Assembly (NCBI RefSeq): GCF_950295315.1
Contig: NW_026647360.1
Location: 23,263 to 87,262, forward strand
Direction: 5' to 3'
Length of the DNA stretch: 64,000 nt
Source: Erinaceus europaeus
Lineage: Eukaryota > Chordata > Mammalia > Eulipotyphla > Erinaceidae
The first letter of the stretch is position 1. The number at the start of each line of letters is the position of its first letter. Shown piece by piece: positions 1-10,420 of this stretch. Both the position numbers and the translations under genes were made by a program. A model generated the notes under the pieces. The model saw only the letters and a list, made by a program, of their open reading frames with translations, did not search any database and was not told the origin of the DNA.

Positions 1-149
1 AAAAAAAAGTTTATTTTATTATTTCATGAAGGAGAGGAGAGTTTCACTTGTGAGAGAGATAGGTGATTTCAGGAGACAGAGACAGAGAGAGAAAGAGAAG
101 TTAGAGTATCACTTCAGATATGTGACTTCAGTGCTTGATCCTGAAACGC
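1..149 (-). mobile_element. Old SINE-C-like remnant
   Basis: An A/T-rich start is followed by a gagaga body and 'gagtatcacttcagatatgt', which resembles the degraded SINE-C body. It is cut off at the right by the SINE-A insertion. Assignment is tentative because the tRNA-like head is missing. Confidence 0.35.
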
Positions 150-312
150 AGGATAGCCAGAAATTGAGAGGCAGGTGAATATAGAAAGGGAGAGAGGCAG
201 AGAGGTACCTGCAGCCCTGCTTCACCACTCGTGAAGCTTTCCCACTGCAGATGGGGACCGGGGATTCAAACCTGGGTCCTTATACTCAGCCAGGTGTGCC
301 ACCACCTGGCCC
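150..312 (-). mobile_element. SINE-A, minus
   Basis: Reverse complement of the SINE-A body ('cctgcagccctgcttcacca') and head ('ccaggtgtgccaccacctgg'). The B-box-like 'gattcaaacctgggtcc' is readable. The A-rich tail is short. Confidence 0.85.
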
Positions 313-1338
313 CTCCTTTATTAATTTTTTCCCCGTTGCTGTTCCTATGTCTACCACTCTGAACTGGTTCTCTGTCAGCTTCCATCTGAGTTACTGTGTC
401 CGGGGGTCTAAACGTAACCTACATTTGTGCTCCAGCTCATTTGACAGTGTAAGATGCTTGCAAAGAATTCAACCAACATTCCAGCTCAACATTTTAATGT
501 TGACTGAATTTTCTCATGAGCACCTTTCACTGTGCCCTGTTCATGGCATACACTCGAATCCCCAACAAGCTCCCTGGTGCACACAATTTGAGCTCCACCC
601 TCCTGGGGGTGGGAGGAAGTGGTGCTGAGGAGAGGGGAGCTGAGGAGAGCAGCAGGACAGGCTTCCCCTGCTTGACAACCTGGCCTGGAGCAGTCCCGGG
701 CAGCCTCCCAGCGGGGCTGGGTTTGGCTTAGACTGAGACTTACTCGGTTTTAATGACAAGTGAACACAGTACCACCCCCACTGGGTAGCCACTCCTTCCC
801 TGTTATTCTCACTAAGAAGAGCTGAAAAATGAGCAGCTTTCCTCACTTCTGCCCACAAGAACAGATAAAAGAAGAATCGGGATTAGTGACTCAGGGCTCC
901 CTTCTCCCACTGACAATCCCACCCGAAGTCCCTGGTGCACACAGACTCCCAGGTTCACAGGATCCAGCAGCACAGCTGGGTTCTCTGATCAGGATGGAGA
1001 CTGCAGTGACTCCTTTTCTCTCCAGCTCAAGAAAATGCCTTCTTTCTCCCTCTAACTGGACTTATAGGGGGGTATTCACATGCTGCTGTGGACGTGGGGG
1101 CCCAACCATTCTCTTTGTGCAGAAGTCCCGGCACTTCTTGGTCTTTAAGGTAGGACCTGGCAGTATTGAAGAGCTCCGTGAGGGTTGCAGAATCGATATT
1201 CTAAATCCTGAAAGAAGCTTGTCAAGAATCTGACTTTGTCATCGTTTCTTTCTCCTAAAAATTTGCTTTATTATATTTTGAGGGAATCTTGGTTTACAAG
1301 ACTGTATTTTAGAAGGAGAGTTTCACTTTCTTTGTTTT
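313..1338. other. Non-repetitive stretch, no gene seen
   Basis: Mostly unique-looking sequence. Open frames of up to about 134 codons exist on both strands, but they lack splice context and recognisable domains. I see nothing functional here. Confidence 0.5.
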
Positions 1339-1637
1339 GTTTTTTTTTTTGCCTCCAGGGAAATTGCTGGGGGTTCAGTGCCTGCACTGCGAATTCACTG
1401 CTCCTGGAGGCCATTTTTTCCCCATTTTATTGGACAGGACAGAGAGAAATTGAAAGAGGAAGGGGAGACAGGAAGGGGGAGAGAAAAATAGACACCTGAA
1501 GACCTGCATCACCACCTGTGAAGCGCCCTCCCCCCCCCTTGCAGGTGGGGAGCCGAGGGCTTGAACCTGGATCCTTGAGCGGGTCCCTCCAATTTCTACT
1601 ATGTGCGCTCAACCTGGTAACGCCACCGCCAGACCCC
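1339..1637 (-). mobile_element. SINE-B full length, minus
   Basis: Begins with the poly-T and 'gcctccaggg' of the inverted long tail, runs through 'cacctgaagacctgcatcac' and ends at the head 'cgccaccgccagacccc'. The short flank 'tttcac' appears on both sides. Confidence 0.93.
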
Positions 1638-2159
1638 TTTCACATCTCTTCATAATATGTCACCACAGCTTGCCCTTCACAAAGTATCAGCATCCCTCTG
1701 CCAAAGTCCAGTAGGCCCCTCCACAGTGGCAACCCATGTCCTGGGCCCTTGTCTTCCTCGATAGCATCAGTTCTATAGTTCACGACCAAAGACACATCTT
1801 CATTTGACTTTGTTTGCTTCTTTGCTTGGTTCTTTTATTTCCTCTAGATGAAAAAGAACATTCAGGATTTTCTTTTCATCGGAGTCTGTTAGCGTTCCCT
1901 GAAGGTTTAGTGGTAGTGAATTCCTTTAACTGTTTCTAATCTCAAAAGTTCTTCCTCATTCCTTCAAATCTGATTGATAATCTATCCAGATAGTATTCTT
2001 ACCTAGATGTCTTTTCTTTTCAAAAATTGGAATGTATCTGCCAGCCCTTTTTAACTTTTAGTTAATTTGCAGTAAACTGCAGTAAACTGCAAATTAATTT
2101 GCAGTAAACTCCCCATTCCTCCTCTTCTTGGTCATACTACTCTCTTTTAAATTTAATTA
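1638..2159. other. Non-repetitive stretch
   Basis: AT-rich sequence without recognised genes or young repeats. It holds a short 'gcagtaaact' triple repeat at about 2,066-2,110, reported separately. Confidence 0.5.
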
Positions 2160-2330
2160 AATTATTATAATTATTATTATTTTAGAGATTTTATTCATTT
2201 GTTAATGAGAAAGATAGGAGGAAAGAAATAACCAGACATTACTCTGGTACAAGTGCTGCCGGGGATTGAACTCAAGACCTCATGCTTGAGAGTCCAGTGC
2301 TTTATCTGCTGTGCCACCTCCTGGACCACC
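2160..2330 (-). mobile_element. SINE-C, minus
   Basis: 'ttgttaatgagaaagatagg' (tail), 'cctcatgcttgagagtccag' and 'ctgtgccacctcctggacca' (head) read as the inverted SINE-C. Confidence 0.88.
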
Positions 2331-2499
2331 ACACTATTCTATTTTCATGAACTGAATAATTCCAGGTATCTCAGCTAAGTGGAACTATATATTATTTATG
2401 CTTTTGTGTCTATCATATTTTATTTAGCACAATGTCCTCAAGTTTTATTATGTTTTAGCAGGTGTAAGAATTTTATTCCCTACAACAAATGACATTCAA

Positions 2500-2895
2500 T
2501 GATTTAATAACTGGGAGAAAGTCCAACCTCATCAGTTAAAGAAAAGAATATAAAAGCCAGATAAGGGCAAGAGACTGGCTCACTTTAATGATGGCCTTTT
2601 TGGTCAATACCAGGCCACCCCATCACCTGGGACTCTAGTCAGGAAAACCTTGGATTCCCACAAAATATATGATGGTCCTAGACGTCTAATAGATTCTTTT
2701 CTCCACCATCACTGGTCATATCCCTGGGCAGAGGACCACACCACTGTGTCCCAAAGTTTCACCTCCTCAGAGCTCTGCCCCACTAGGGAAAGACAGAAAG
2801 AGGCTGGAGGTATGGATCCACCTGCCAACCTCCATGTCCAGCAGAGAAGCAACAACAGAGGGAGAAAATCAGTTAAACCAAAGGCTAAAGTCAAT
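2500..2895 (+). mobile_element. L1 3'UTR fragment, plus
   Basis: 'gataagggcaagagactggc', 'gatggcctttttggtcaata' and 'ccaccatcactggtcatatc' are the reverse complement of the L1 3'UTR near 61,390-61,560. This is therefore a plus-strand piece of the same L1 family. It lacks the 3' terminal part. Confidence 0.7.
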
Positions 2896-3228
2896 GCCTC
2901 CTAAGATATTTTCACATGTTTAGTAGAGGCACTGAAACAAATAGAAAGTATTCGTAATTTTAGTAAGGATGTCATTTGCTTTATTGTCTGTCTTGTTCGC
3001 TTCCCAAAGAGTCCACAGTCGTGTTTGTTTTGTGGATTTACTAGTCACCACATCTATTAGATGTTTTCTTCAGTTTCCCTTTGTTGGGCTGGTGCTGATT
3101 CTGGGAAAATAGCAAAGAAACTTTGTGGCTGTGTGCTAGTCACATACACAATAGTGTCTTGTACCTTTTACTTCTCAGAGTGACTGAGTCTGACTTCAGT
3201 ATTCCCTTCTTTTATTCTCTCTCTCTCT
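2896..3228. other. Non-repetitive stretch
   Basis: Nothing recognised apart from a short CT run at about 3,218-3,231. Confidence 0.45.
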
Positions 3229-3450
3229 TCAGGTTCTAAGAATAAACCTTGGACCTCATGCACATGTGATCTGCGTATTCTCTAGGCCCAGCTTCTTCAT
3301 TCTTCGTTAGAGAGTGGAGAGGAGAGAAAGATACACCGAGGGGAGACACCGTGGCCTGCTTCACCATCCATAGTGCATTTGGTTGCACCATCCATGGTGC
3401 TGCTGTGAGCTTATGGGCTTGAATTCAGGGTCACACTCATGGAAAGCTAT
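3229..3450 (-). mobile_element. Old tRNA-derived SINE, minus
   Basis: 'gagagtggagaggagagaaa', 'cttcaccatccatagtgcat' and 'gggcttgaattcagggtcac' match the layout of older hedgehog SINEs also seen near 7.2, 31.9 and 42.9 kb. Divergence is high. Confidence 0.4.
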
Positions 3451-3547
3451 GAGCTATACATGGCAAGCTACCCAGTGATTCCTAATTTTAAGATAATTCA
3501 TGGATCCTTGAGGGAGGAAGGGAGGAAGAGAGACACAGAGAGAGAGA

Positions 3548-3610
3548 ACAACACAGACACACACACACACACACAGACACACAGACACACACACACACAC
3601 ACACACACAT
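3548..3610. repeat. (CA)n microsatellite
   Basis: About 60 bp of CA dinucleotide with three GACA interruptions. It is likely length-polymorphic. Confidence 0.97.
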
Positions 3611-3749
3611 TTTTGTCTAGACACTGAACTAGAGTCTGCCTGTAGTTCAAATTTCCTCCCAACCTCTCTCAAATTTCTACAGTACCTACTTTCCTATTAG
3701 ATTAATTGTCAGATGCTCTGTAACCCACTCTTTCAAAAAGTTCTTTTTC

Positions 3750-4044
3750 TTTTTTTTTTTTTCAAATATTTATTTATTCCCTTTTTTGTTGCCCTTGTTT
3801 AATGTTTTAGTTATTATTGTTGTTGTTATTGATGTCGTTGTTGTTAGATAGGACAGAGAGAAATGGAGAGAGGAGGGGAAGACAGAGAGGGGGAGAGAAA
3901 GATAGACACCTGCAGACCTGTTTCACCACTTGTGAAACGACTCCCCTGCAGGTGGGGAGCCGGGGGCTGGAGCCGGGATCCTTAAGCCAATGGTTGCGCT
4001 TTGCACCACTTGTGCTTAACCCACTGCACTACCGCCCAACTCCC
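3750..4044 (-). mobile_element. SINE-B short tail, minus
   Basis: Tail 'tttatttattccc...gttgcccttg', body 'cacctgcagacctgtttcac', head 'cactaccgcccaactcccc'. The TSD is 'caaaaagttctttttc' on the left and 'caaaaagttatttttc' on the right, with one mismatch. Confidence 0.96.
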
Positions 4045-4060
4045 CAAAAAGTTATTTTTC

Positions 4061-4912
4061 AATTTGCTTTCATTTCTAACCACGGACCTATTTCTTGTCA
4101 TCAGCACAGTTAATTCTAGAGCTGCCTGTGGAATGCGCCATGGATTTGATAACTGTTAGAACTTAACTTTTCAAGATCCTTTGGGATGTTTTCCCTGTAG
4201 TAACCTACCCTTCTGGAAAGCCTTTTAACTGCTACCCATGCAACACACGGGTCACATCAGAACTTGATTCAGAGCTGGCGAAACATTTAAGAATAAAAGT
4301 TATTAGTGGAAAAGATTTAGTTCAGGAGCAACTAAGGAGGAATTCATTCAACTTGAACTTTAAGACAAAAAAAAAGCACTTTAAAAACATGAATGTGCTT
4401 GTTGCCCATAAGCTCTATGCTTTGAGCAAATATTTTAGTACTCTGTGGAGCCGATGGTTTTAAAAAATGTGAGAAGATGGATTCTAGAATTCAGGGATGA
4501 TTTACTTCCATTTTATTTGCTATCTGAAAGAGAGGTGGTACTTTTGTAGATCTAAGGAAAATAGGGTCTACAATAGTTAGGACACTTTCCCAGAACCAGT
4601 TAACAAGTCTGTATTTATGTAAACATAACTAATACAATTCACAGAATACTCTTAATTTGTAAAATTTGTAGCCAATCACCTGTAGATCAATGAATCAGTC
4701 CTTATTCTCGTGCCCATAGCTATAAGACAAATAATCTCAAGATAGATATTTGGAAGGGCTCTTAGTCATCTTGGTGTCTTGAATATACTTGCAGTCAGAT
4801 GCCTACTGGGACTGCGTTCACCTGAAAGTTGGATTGGACCAGATGTCCAAGATATCTCACCACATGGCTGGTGATTGCTGCTGAACTCCTGTAAGAAAGT
4901 TTGTTTCTCCTG
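4061..4912. other. Non-repetitive stretch
   Basis: Unique-looking AT-rich DNA. No ORF, RNA gene or recognised repeat. Confidence 0.5.
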
Positions 4913-5060
4913 TGGTCCAGGAGGTGGAGCAGTGGATAAAGCATTAGACTCTCAAGCATGAGGTCCTGAGTTCAATCCCTGGCAGCACATGTTCCAGAGT
5001 AATGTCTGGCTCTCTCTCTCTCCTTTATTTCTCATTAATAAATAAATAAAATCTTTTAAA
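4913..5060 (+). mobile_element. SINE-C, plus
   Basis: Head 'ccaggaggtggagcagtgga', then 'ctctcaagcatgaggtcctg' and tail 'ctcattaataaataaataaa'. It is followed at once by a SINE-B at nearly the same target. Confidence 0.95.
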
Positions 5061-5072
5061 AAAGAGAAAGTT

Positions 5073-5400
5073 GGGAGTTGGCAGTAGCGCAGTGAGTTAA
5101 GCACACATGGTGCAAAGTGCAAGGGCTGGCGTATGGATCCCAGTTTGAGCCCCCAACTCCCCACCTGCAGGCGGTGAAGCAGGTCTGCAGGTGTCTATCT
5201 TTCTGTCCTACTCTCTGTCTTCCCCCTCCTCTCTCCATTTCTCTCTGTCCTAGCCAACAACAACAATAGCTATGACAACAATAACAACCACAGCAAGGGC
5301 AACAAAATGGGATAAGTGGTAGTGGATTCATAGCGCCGGCACCAAGCCCCAGTGATAACCCTGGAGGCAAAGAAAAGAAAAGAAAAGAAAAGAAAAGAAA
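5073..5400 (+). mobile_element. SINE-B long tail, plus
   Basis: Head 'gggagttggcagtagcgcag', body 'ggtgaagcaggtctgcaggt', long tail ending 'ccctggaggcaaagaaaaga' and an (AAAAG)n run. The sequence aaagaaag/aaagagaaag recurs before, between and after this SINE-B and the preceding SINE-C. Confidence 0.95.
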
Positions 5401-5539
5401 GCTTTCTGTCTGATGCCACAGAGCAAAACCATGATTCCATCCCCATCCTTTGTGGGAAGGAAAAAGACTGTGTTTTCTAATATTGTATGTTGTTAAAAGG
5501 CAGGGTTTTGTCCCTCAAATTACTATCTTTTCCCCGCCT

Positions 5540-5790
5540 GCTTTGAAAAATGCCGCGGTGTAGGGCCGGGGAAGACTGCTCACCTTGTAGGGGGCCTGTT
5601 AGCCGGGTGTGAGAGCCAAGTTCAAGCTACCAGCTATAATACCACATGGAGTACTAAGGCGTGTGACGGACTTCAGTACTGTGATGTCTCTCCCTCCTGC
5701 TGTCTTTCTCTATCTGAAAAAAGTCGCCTGCGTGCACAAGACCCTAGAGGCATGAAAACAACGACAGAATCAAAATGTCCCAGGTGATGG
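5540..5790 (+). mobile_element. SINE-D, plus, diverged
   Basis: 'gactgctcaccttgtagggg', a B-box-like 'caagttcaagctaccagct' and 'ttcagtactgtgatgtctct' match the copies near 9.1 and 45.3 kb. Confidence 0.55.
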
Positions 5791-6068
5791 TGGCGGCGGT
5801 GGGGGTGTTGGGCCATCGCTGGAATGGGACCTGAATCTCTGCTCCAGTACCTACCCAACCCAGCTCTTCCCTAAGGCTTTAAGTCTGTGATGTTCAGCTT
5901 CAGGGCTAACTACTGACTGACAAGAGTGTCTACACATGACCTCTTCCTCAGGGTGTTCTCAGAGCAAGCAGGCCTTGTGTCTAGCAGCTAGACACAGAGA
6001 AGACATCCCAACACAATCAAGTGGAAGCTGTTTGGTCTTTTCCTACCCGGACTTGGAAGCTACACAAT

Positions 6069-6212
6069 GATTTTTTTTAAAGGTTTTATTTATTAATGAG
6101 AAAGATAGGAAGGAACCAGACATCACTCTGGTACATGTGCTTCTGGGGACTGAACTCAGGACCTCAGGCTTGCGAGTCCAATGCCTTATCCACTGCACCA
6201 CCTCCTGGACCA
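6069..6212 (-). mobile_element. SINE-C, minus
   Basis: 'tttattaatgagaaagatag' to 'ccactgcaccacctcctgga'. Flanking 'acaatgatttt' and 'acagtgattgt' look like an aged TSD. Confidence 0.92.
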
Positions 6213-6364
6213 CACACACACAGTGATTGTATTGGCTGGGATCATCACGGGCGGGCCCACTTAACACTCATGGGAAGGCTGCAGAGATCCAGCTTTTCTC
6301 ATTTTTCATGTGGTGCAGCAGAGGAACTTGAATCCAGACTCTCACATCCTTAACCCATTTTTTA

Positions 6365-6580
6365 AAACTCATTTTAATTTGTCACTGGTGATTTAGTAAC
6401 AATTTACAAATGCATCCGATTACAGGATCTACACTATGCCCACCACCAAAGTTCTGTGCCCTCCCCCAAAGTCTATCATTCTCACAAAGTCTGAGGGACA
6501 GTGAATATTCTTTTCTGCTTGTTTGTTCTTTGCTTTTATGTTTGCAAGTTCATGTATTTCAATGACCTATTTGGCCCAAG
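6365..6580 (-). mobile_element. L1 3' end, minus
   Basis: 'caccaccaaagttctgtgcc' followed by 'tatttcaatgacc' is the inverted L1 3'UTR, comparable to 50,040-50,160. It abuts an L1 ORF2 piece in the opposite orientation. Confidence 0.65.
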
Positions 6581-6587
6581 GGACTTT

Positions 6588-6680
6588 GTTACACGGTTGT
6601 TGGGAATGCAAACTGTTGCAGCCCCTATGGAAATAACAACAACAACAAAAACATTGGAGAGTCCCTAAATAGTTAAAAGA
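6588..6680 (+). mobile_element. L1 ORF2 3' end, plus (part 1)
   Basis: 'ttgttgggaatgcaaactgt' and 'gcagcccctatggaaa' match the well-known end of mammalian L1 ORF2, where the text runs 'ggtgggaatgtaaactag...'. Split from part 2 by a SINE-B. Confidence 0.7.
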
Positions 6681-6685
6681 AATAG

Positions 6686-6955
6686 GGAGTCTGGCGTAGC
6701 GCAGCGGGTTAAGCGGACGTGGTACGAAGCCCAAGGACCGGCATAAGGATCCCGGTTCAAGCCCACGGCTCCCCACCTGCAGGGGGTCGCTTCACAGGCG
6801 GTGAAGCAGGTCTGCAGATGTCTTTTTTCTCCCCCCTCTCTGTCCTCTCCTCCTCTCTCCATTTCTCTCTGTCCTATCCAACAAAAACAACATCAATAAC
6901 TACAACAAGGGCAACAAAAAGGGAAAATAAATAAATATAAAAAATTATTTTAAAA
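6686..6955 (+). mobile_element. SINE-B short tail, plus, inside L1
   Basis: Head 'gtagcgcagcgggttaagcg', tail 'gggcaacaaaaagggaaaat'. The flank 'aatagttaaaa' occurs on both sides, so the SINE landed in an older L1. Confidence 0.95.
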
Positions 6956-7140
6956 ATAGTTAAAAAATACCTTCTGATTTATATACCACTCCTAGGTATA
7001 TACCCAAAGAACATGAACACACTAATTTGAGGGGGCACATGCACCTCTATATTCATAGCTGCATTGTTTATGACATCCAGGGAGTAGAAGTAGCCTGTGT
7101 CCATGAGATATATACTGAATAGAATATATCCTTCAATTTG
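6956..7140 (+). mobile_element. L1 ORF2 3' end, plus (part 2)
   Basis: 'ctaggtatatacccaaagaa' and 'gcacctctatattcatagct' are characteristic of the last 300 bases of L1 ORF2. The frame is broken. Confidence 0.75.
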
Positions 7141-7330
7141 AGGTGACACGTGTCCTCTCAACCCATATTTTATGCGTGAGTGAGAGAGGGTGAGAAAAAT
7201 TGACATGGAGGGGAGTGAGCAAAGCTCCACCCCACCATCCAGGGAGGTTCACTCGTTTTGTCTTTGATGCTCTGTGTGGTGCTGAGGGTTCAGCCCAGAG
7301 CTTCTATGAGACTCTCTATTGCTGAGTTCC
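7141..7330 (-). mobile_element. Old SINE, minus
   Basis: 'gagtgagagagggtgagaaa', 'ccaccccaccatccaggga' and 'gctgagggttcagcccagag' share the layout of the old element at 31.8-32.0 kb. Confidence 0.4.
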
Positions 7331-8233
7331 CTCTGTAGCCTCCTGAAATCTCAACTCTTGGTGGGAAGAGCACCAGATAGCTGCAGACAGACAAAACAAA
7401 TGAGCGAACTGCTAGACTCCTAGGTAGTGGCCCTCCAGGTCTTTCCTGAGCACCTTTATGGAGACCCTTATCAAGCTCATGCCTCCATTAGCACTGGGTA
7501 AACCGTTTTTCCCAGTCTCTGACCTGCACCTCCTTGCCATTTTTTTTCCTATCTACTTGCACAGAGTAGCTTAGACATGCCTCTTCTTCCGTGCAAGCAC
7601 TTCCCAGCCGATTCGAGTTGAATCAGTTAATAGGTTCCTAACTTGCATGAAGAATGCCAGTCATACAATTTATTTTTACATTTCTTACAAAGCAGACATT
7701 TAAATGTAATAGCTCACGCTTTGAAGTATCTTTCACATGGCTGCTTCACACGAATCTTATTTTACTACACACTATTTCAGTTAAGAGTGTGTTTTTTCAT
7801 CCTAATGACATCTCATCATCCTATTTCAAATAGTACAATGACATCCACAACAAAGTACTGGGGACAGTCCCCTGAGAACAATTGTAAAGGGTTTGGACCC
7901 ACATGAGATCAAGGAAGTTCTGCTGGGACAAATCATGTGCTAACATTTTCAAGCAAGTCGGCACCAGTAAGACTCATAAAAATAGAGTCTTCCCTGCTTT
8001 CAGACCTGGATAATCCGCAGTGATCTTCATCCAGATGGGTGCAGCCTTCCTGAAAATCCCCTTAAGCTTTTGTCTTCAGTCTTCCTGGATCAGTCTGGGA
8101 GTTATGCTAGCATTAGCTGCTTAATAAGGAGTGGACTAAGATCAAAGGAATGGACCCCACCCACATCCCCTTCTTTCTTCTGCTAGCAAAGGGGCTTCTG
8201 AAGTTGGATGGTATCGGTGAAAAGCTATTGTTG
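7331..8233. other. Non-repetitive stretch
   Basis: No recognised repeat or gene. An open frame at 7,643-7,906 shows no domain and is probably chance. Confidence 0.5.
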
Positions 8234-8459
8234 GGCCCACCTGGTGATGCACCTGGTGAGCACCTGGTGACGCATTCTTACACTTACGTTACAACGTGTA
8301 AGAATCCAGGTTCAAGCTCTCGGTCCCTACCTGCAGGGGGAAAGCTTTGTGAGTGGTGAAACAGGTCTGCAGGTGTTTCTCTGTCTCTCTTCTTCTCTAT
8401 CTCTCTCCTTCTCTCTCGATTTCTGGCAGTCTCAAATAAATGAATAATAATAATAAAAA
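8234..8459 (+). mobile_element. SINE-A, plus
   Basis: Head 'acctggtgatgcacctggtg', B box 'ccaggttcaagctctcggtc', body 'gtgaaacaggtctgcaggtg', tail 'aaataaatgaataataataa'. The head carries a short internal duplication of 'gcacctggtga'. Confidence 0.9.
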
Positions 8460-8467
8460 GGTTTAGC

Positions 8468-8784
8468 ATTTTTTTTTCTGCCTCCAGAGTTATTATTGGG
8501 CTTTGGTGCCTGCACTATGAACTCATTGCTCCTGGAGGCCATTCCCCCCCCCCTCCCTTTGTTGCCTTTGTTGTTGTTGTTGGCCAGGGCAGAGAGAAAT
8601 GGAGAGAGGAGGGGAAGACAGAGACGGGGTGGGGGGAGAAAGACAGACACCTGCAGACCTGCTTCACCGCTTGTGAAGAGACTCCCCTGCAGGTGGGGGG
8701 CCAGGTGCTCAAACTGGGATCCTTATGCTGGTCCTTGCTCTTGGCACCATGTGTGCTTAACCTGCTGTGCTACTGCCCGGCCCT
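8468..8784 (-). mobile_element. SINE-B long tail, minus
   Basis: 'tgcctccagagttattattg' to 'gctactgcccggccct'. The target sequence aggtttagcatt is repeated on both sides. Confidence 0.96.
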
Positions 8785-8796
8785 CAGGTTTAGCAT

Positions 8797-9078
8797 TTAT
8801 TTTTAATTTTTTAAAAAATATTTATTCTCTTTTTTTTCTTGTTGTAGTTATTGTTGTTATTATTGGTGTCATCATTGTTGGATAGGATAGAAAGAAATGG
8901 AGAGAGGAGGGGAAGACAGAGAGGGGGAGAGAAAGATAGACACCTGCAGACCTGCTTCACCGCCTGTGAAGAGACCCTCCTACAGGTGGGGAGCCGGGGG
9001 CTGAAACCGGGATCCTTATGTCAGTCCCTGCGCTCTGTGCCACATGCACTTAACCCACTGCGCTACCGCCTGACTCCC
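8797..9078 (-). mobile_element. SINE-B short tail, minus
   Basis: 'tttaaaaaatatttattctc' to 'cgctaccgcctgactccc'. It reuses the aggttta(g/a)catt target of the preceding SINE. Confidence 0.95.
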
Positions 9079-9114
9079 AGGTTTAACATTTTTTAAAAAA
9101 GAAAGAAAAACTAT

Positions 9115-9335
9115 AATTGTAGCAGTGGAGTGACAAATGACTCACCTGGCAGGGTGTCTGCTTTGCCAGGAGTGTGACCCAGGTTCAAGTCTGGCCCCTA
9201 CCACACTGGGGGAAGTTTCAGCGCTGTGGTGTCTTTTCTCCTTTCCCTCTGCTTTTCTGTCTCTGTTCCTCCCTTCATCACTACAGGCTGAAAGAGTCTG
9301 CCTGGAGTGATGAAACCTTAGTTAAGATAAACTAA
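9115..9335 (+). mobile_element. SINE-D, plus
   Basis: 'gactcacctggcagggtgtc', B-box-like 'gacccaggttcaagtctggc' and the pyrimidine-rich 3' half place this in SINE-D. Confidence 0.6.
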
Positions 9336-9579
9336 CAAAAGTCACAACACCGCTTGAGCTTTCATACTTAAGTACTTCCAAGAGTGTAAACTCTGACTCT
9401 CACACTCTTCCAACTGTTAGCTGGAGCAAACAGAAATGAAAATTTCAGAAGTCATAGCCTACCACTGAGAGGGCAGCAGGGCTGTGCAGTTATCTCTGAA
9501 TACTTTCTTAGACACTGAATGTAGTTTATATAGGATAGTGGATTATTGGGAATGTACAAATGCAGGAAGCATCATTTAA

Positions 9580-10420
9580 AATTATTAGTGACTTAATAAT
9601 GATTAACAAGATGGTAAGATGACAAGGGTACAATTACATATAGCTCCCATCACCAGAGTTCCATGTCCCATCCCCTCCCCTGGAAACTTCCCTATCCTTT
9701 ATCTCTCTGGGAGTATGGACCAAAATTCTTTATGGGGTGCAGAAGATGGAAGGTCTCGCTTCACTAATTGCTTCTCCACTGGACATGGGTGTTGGCAGGT
9801 AGATCCACACCCCCAAGCCTGTTTCTATCTTTCTATAGTGGGGCAGGGCTCTGGGGAGGGGAGGCTCCAGGACACATTGATGAGGTCGTCTGCTCTTGGA
9901 AGTCAGGATGGTGTCAATGTAGCATCTGCAACTTGGTGGCTGAAAGGCAGTAAGATATAAAGCAAGACAAACTGTGTAATAAACAGGATCCCAAAGGTAG
10001 GAATAGAGTAGATGAAATTAGGGGTTTTTGTGTGGGAAGAAGCTAGGAAGTCTATTTTAAGTATGTCCCAAAGGGGCCCGTGACTTCAGTAATTTTTGCC
10101 TGAGCCTAACAGCTAACATGCAGGTGGGGCTAAAAATATTGCCTGAAAAGCTGGTGTCAGAGTTAAGCATAGAGCTTGAAAGCTGGATTAGGGCAGAGAG
10201 TAGCTCCCAAACATGAAGAAAGTATATAAGTACCACTAGCTATTTATCCCACTGATCTGACCTAGGGCCCATGTCTGTTCATATTTATTTTAGCACAGGA
10301 GCCTGTGTGACCTGAGTCCCTGTCAGTCTGAGCTCGCAGTCCATGGTCACAGCTGAGAATAGTCTAGGCTTCATTCATTTCAAGATCAGTCAAGAAACAT
10401 CATTTTAAATAACACAATGG
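9580..10420 (-). mobile_element. L1 3'UTR, minus
   Basis: 'gggtacaattacatatagct', 'gggagtatggaccaaaattc', 'ggctccaggacacattgatg' and 'ctgagctcgcagtccatggt' occur in the same order in at least five other places in the window. This is a 5'-truncated L1 3' end. Confidence 0.85.
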
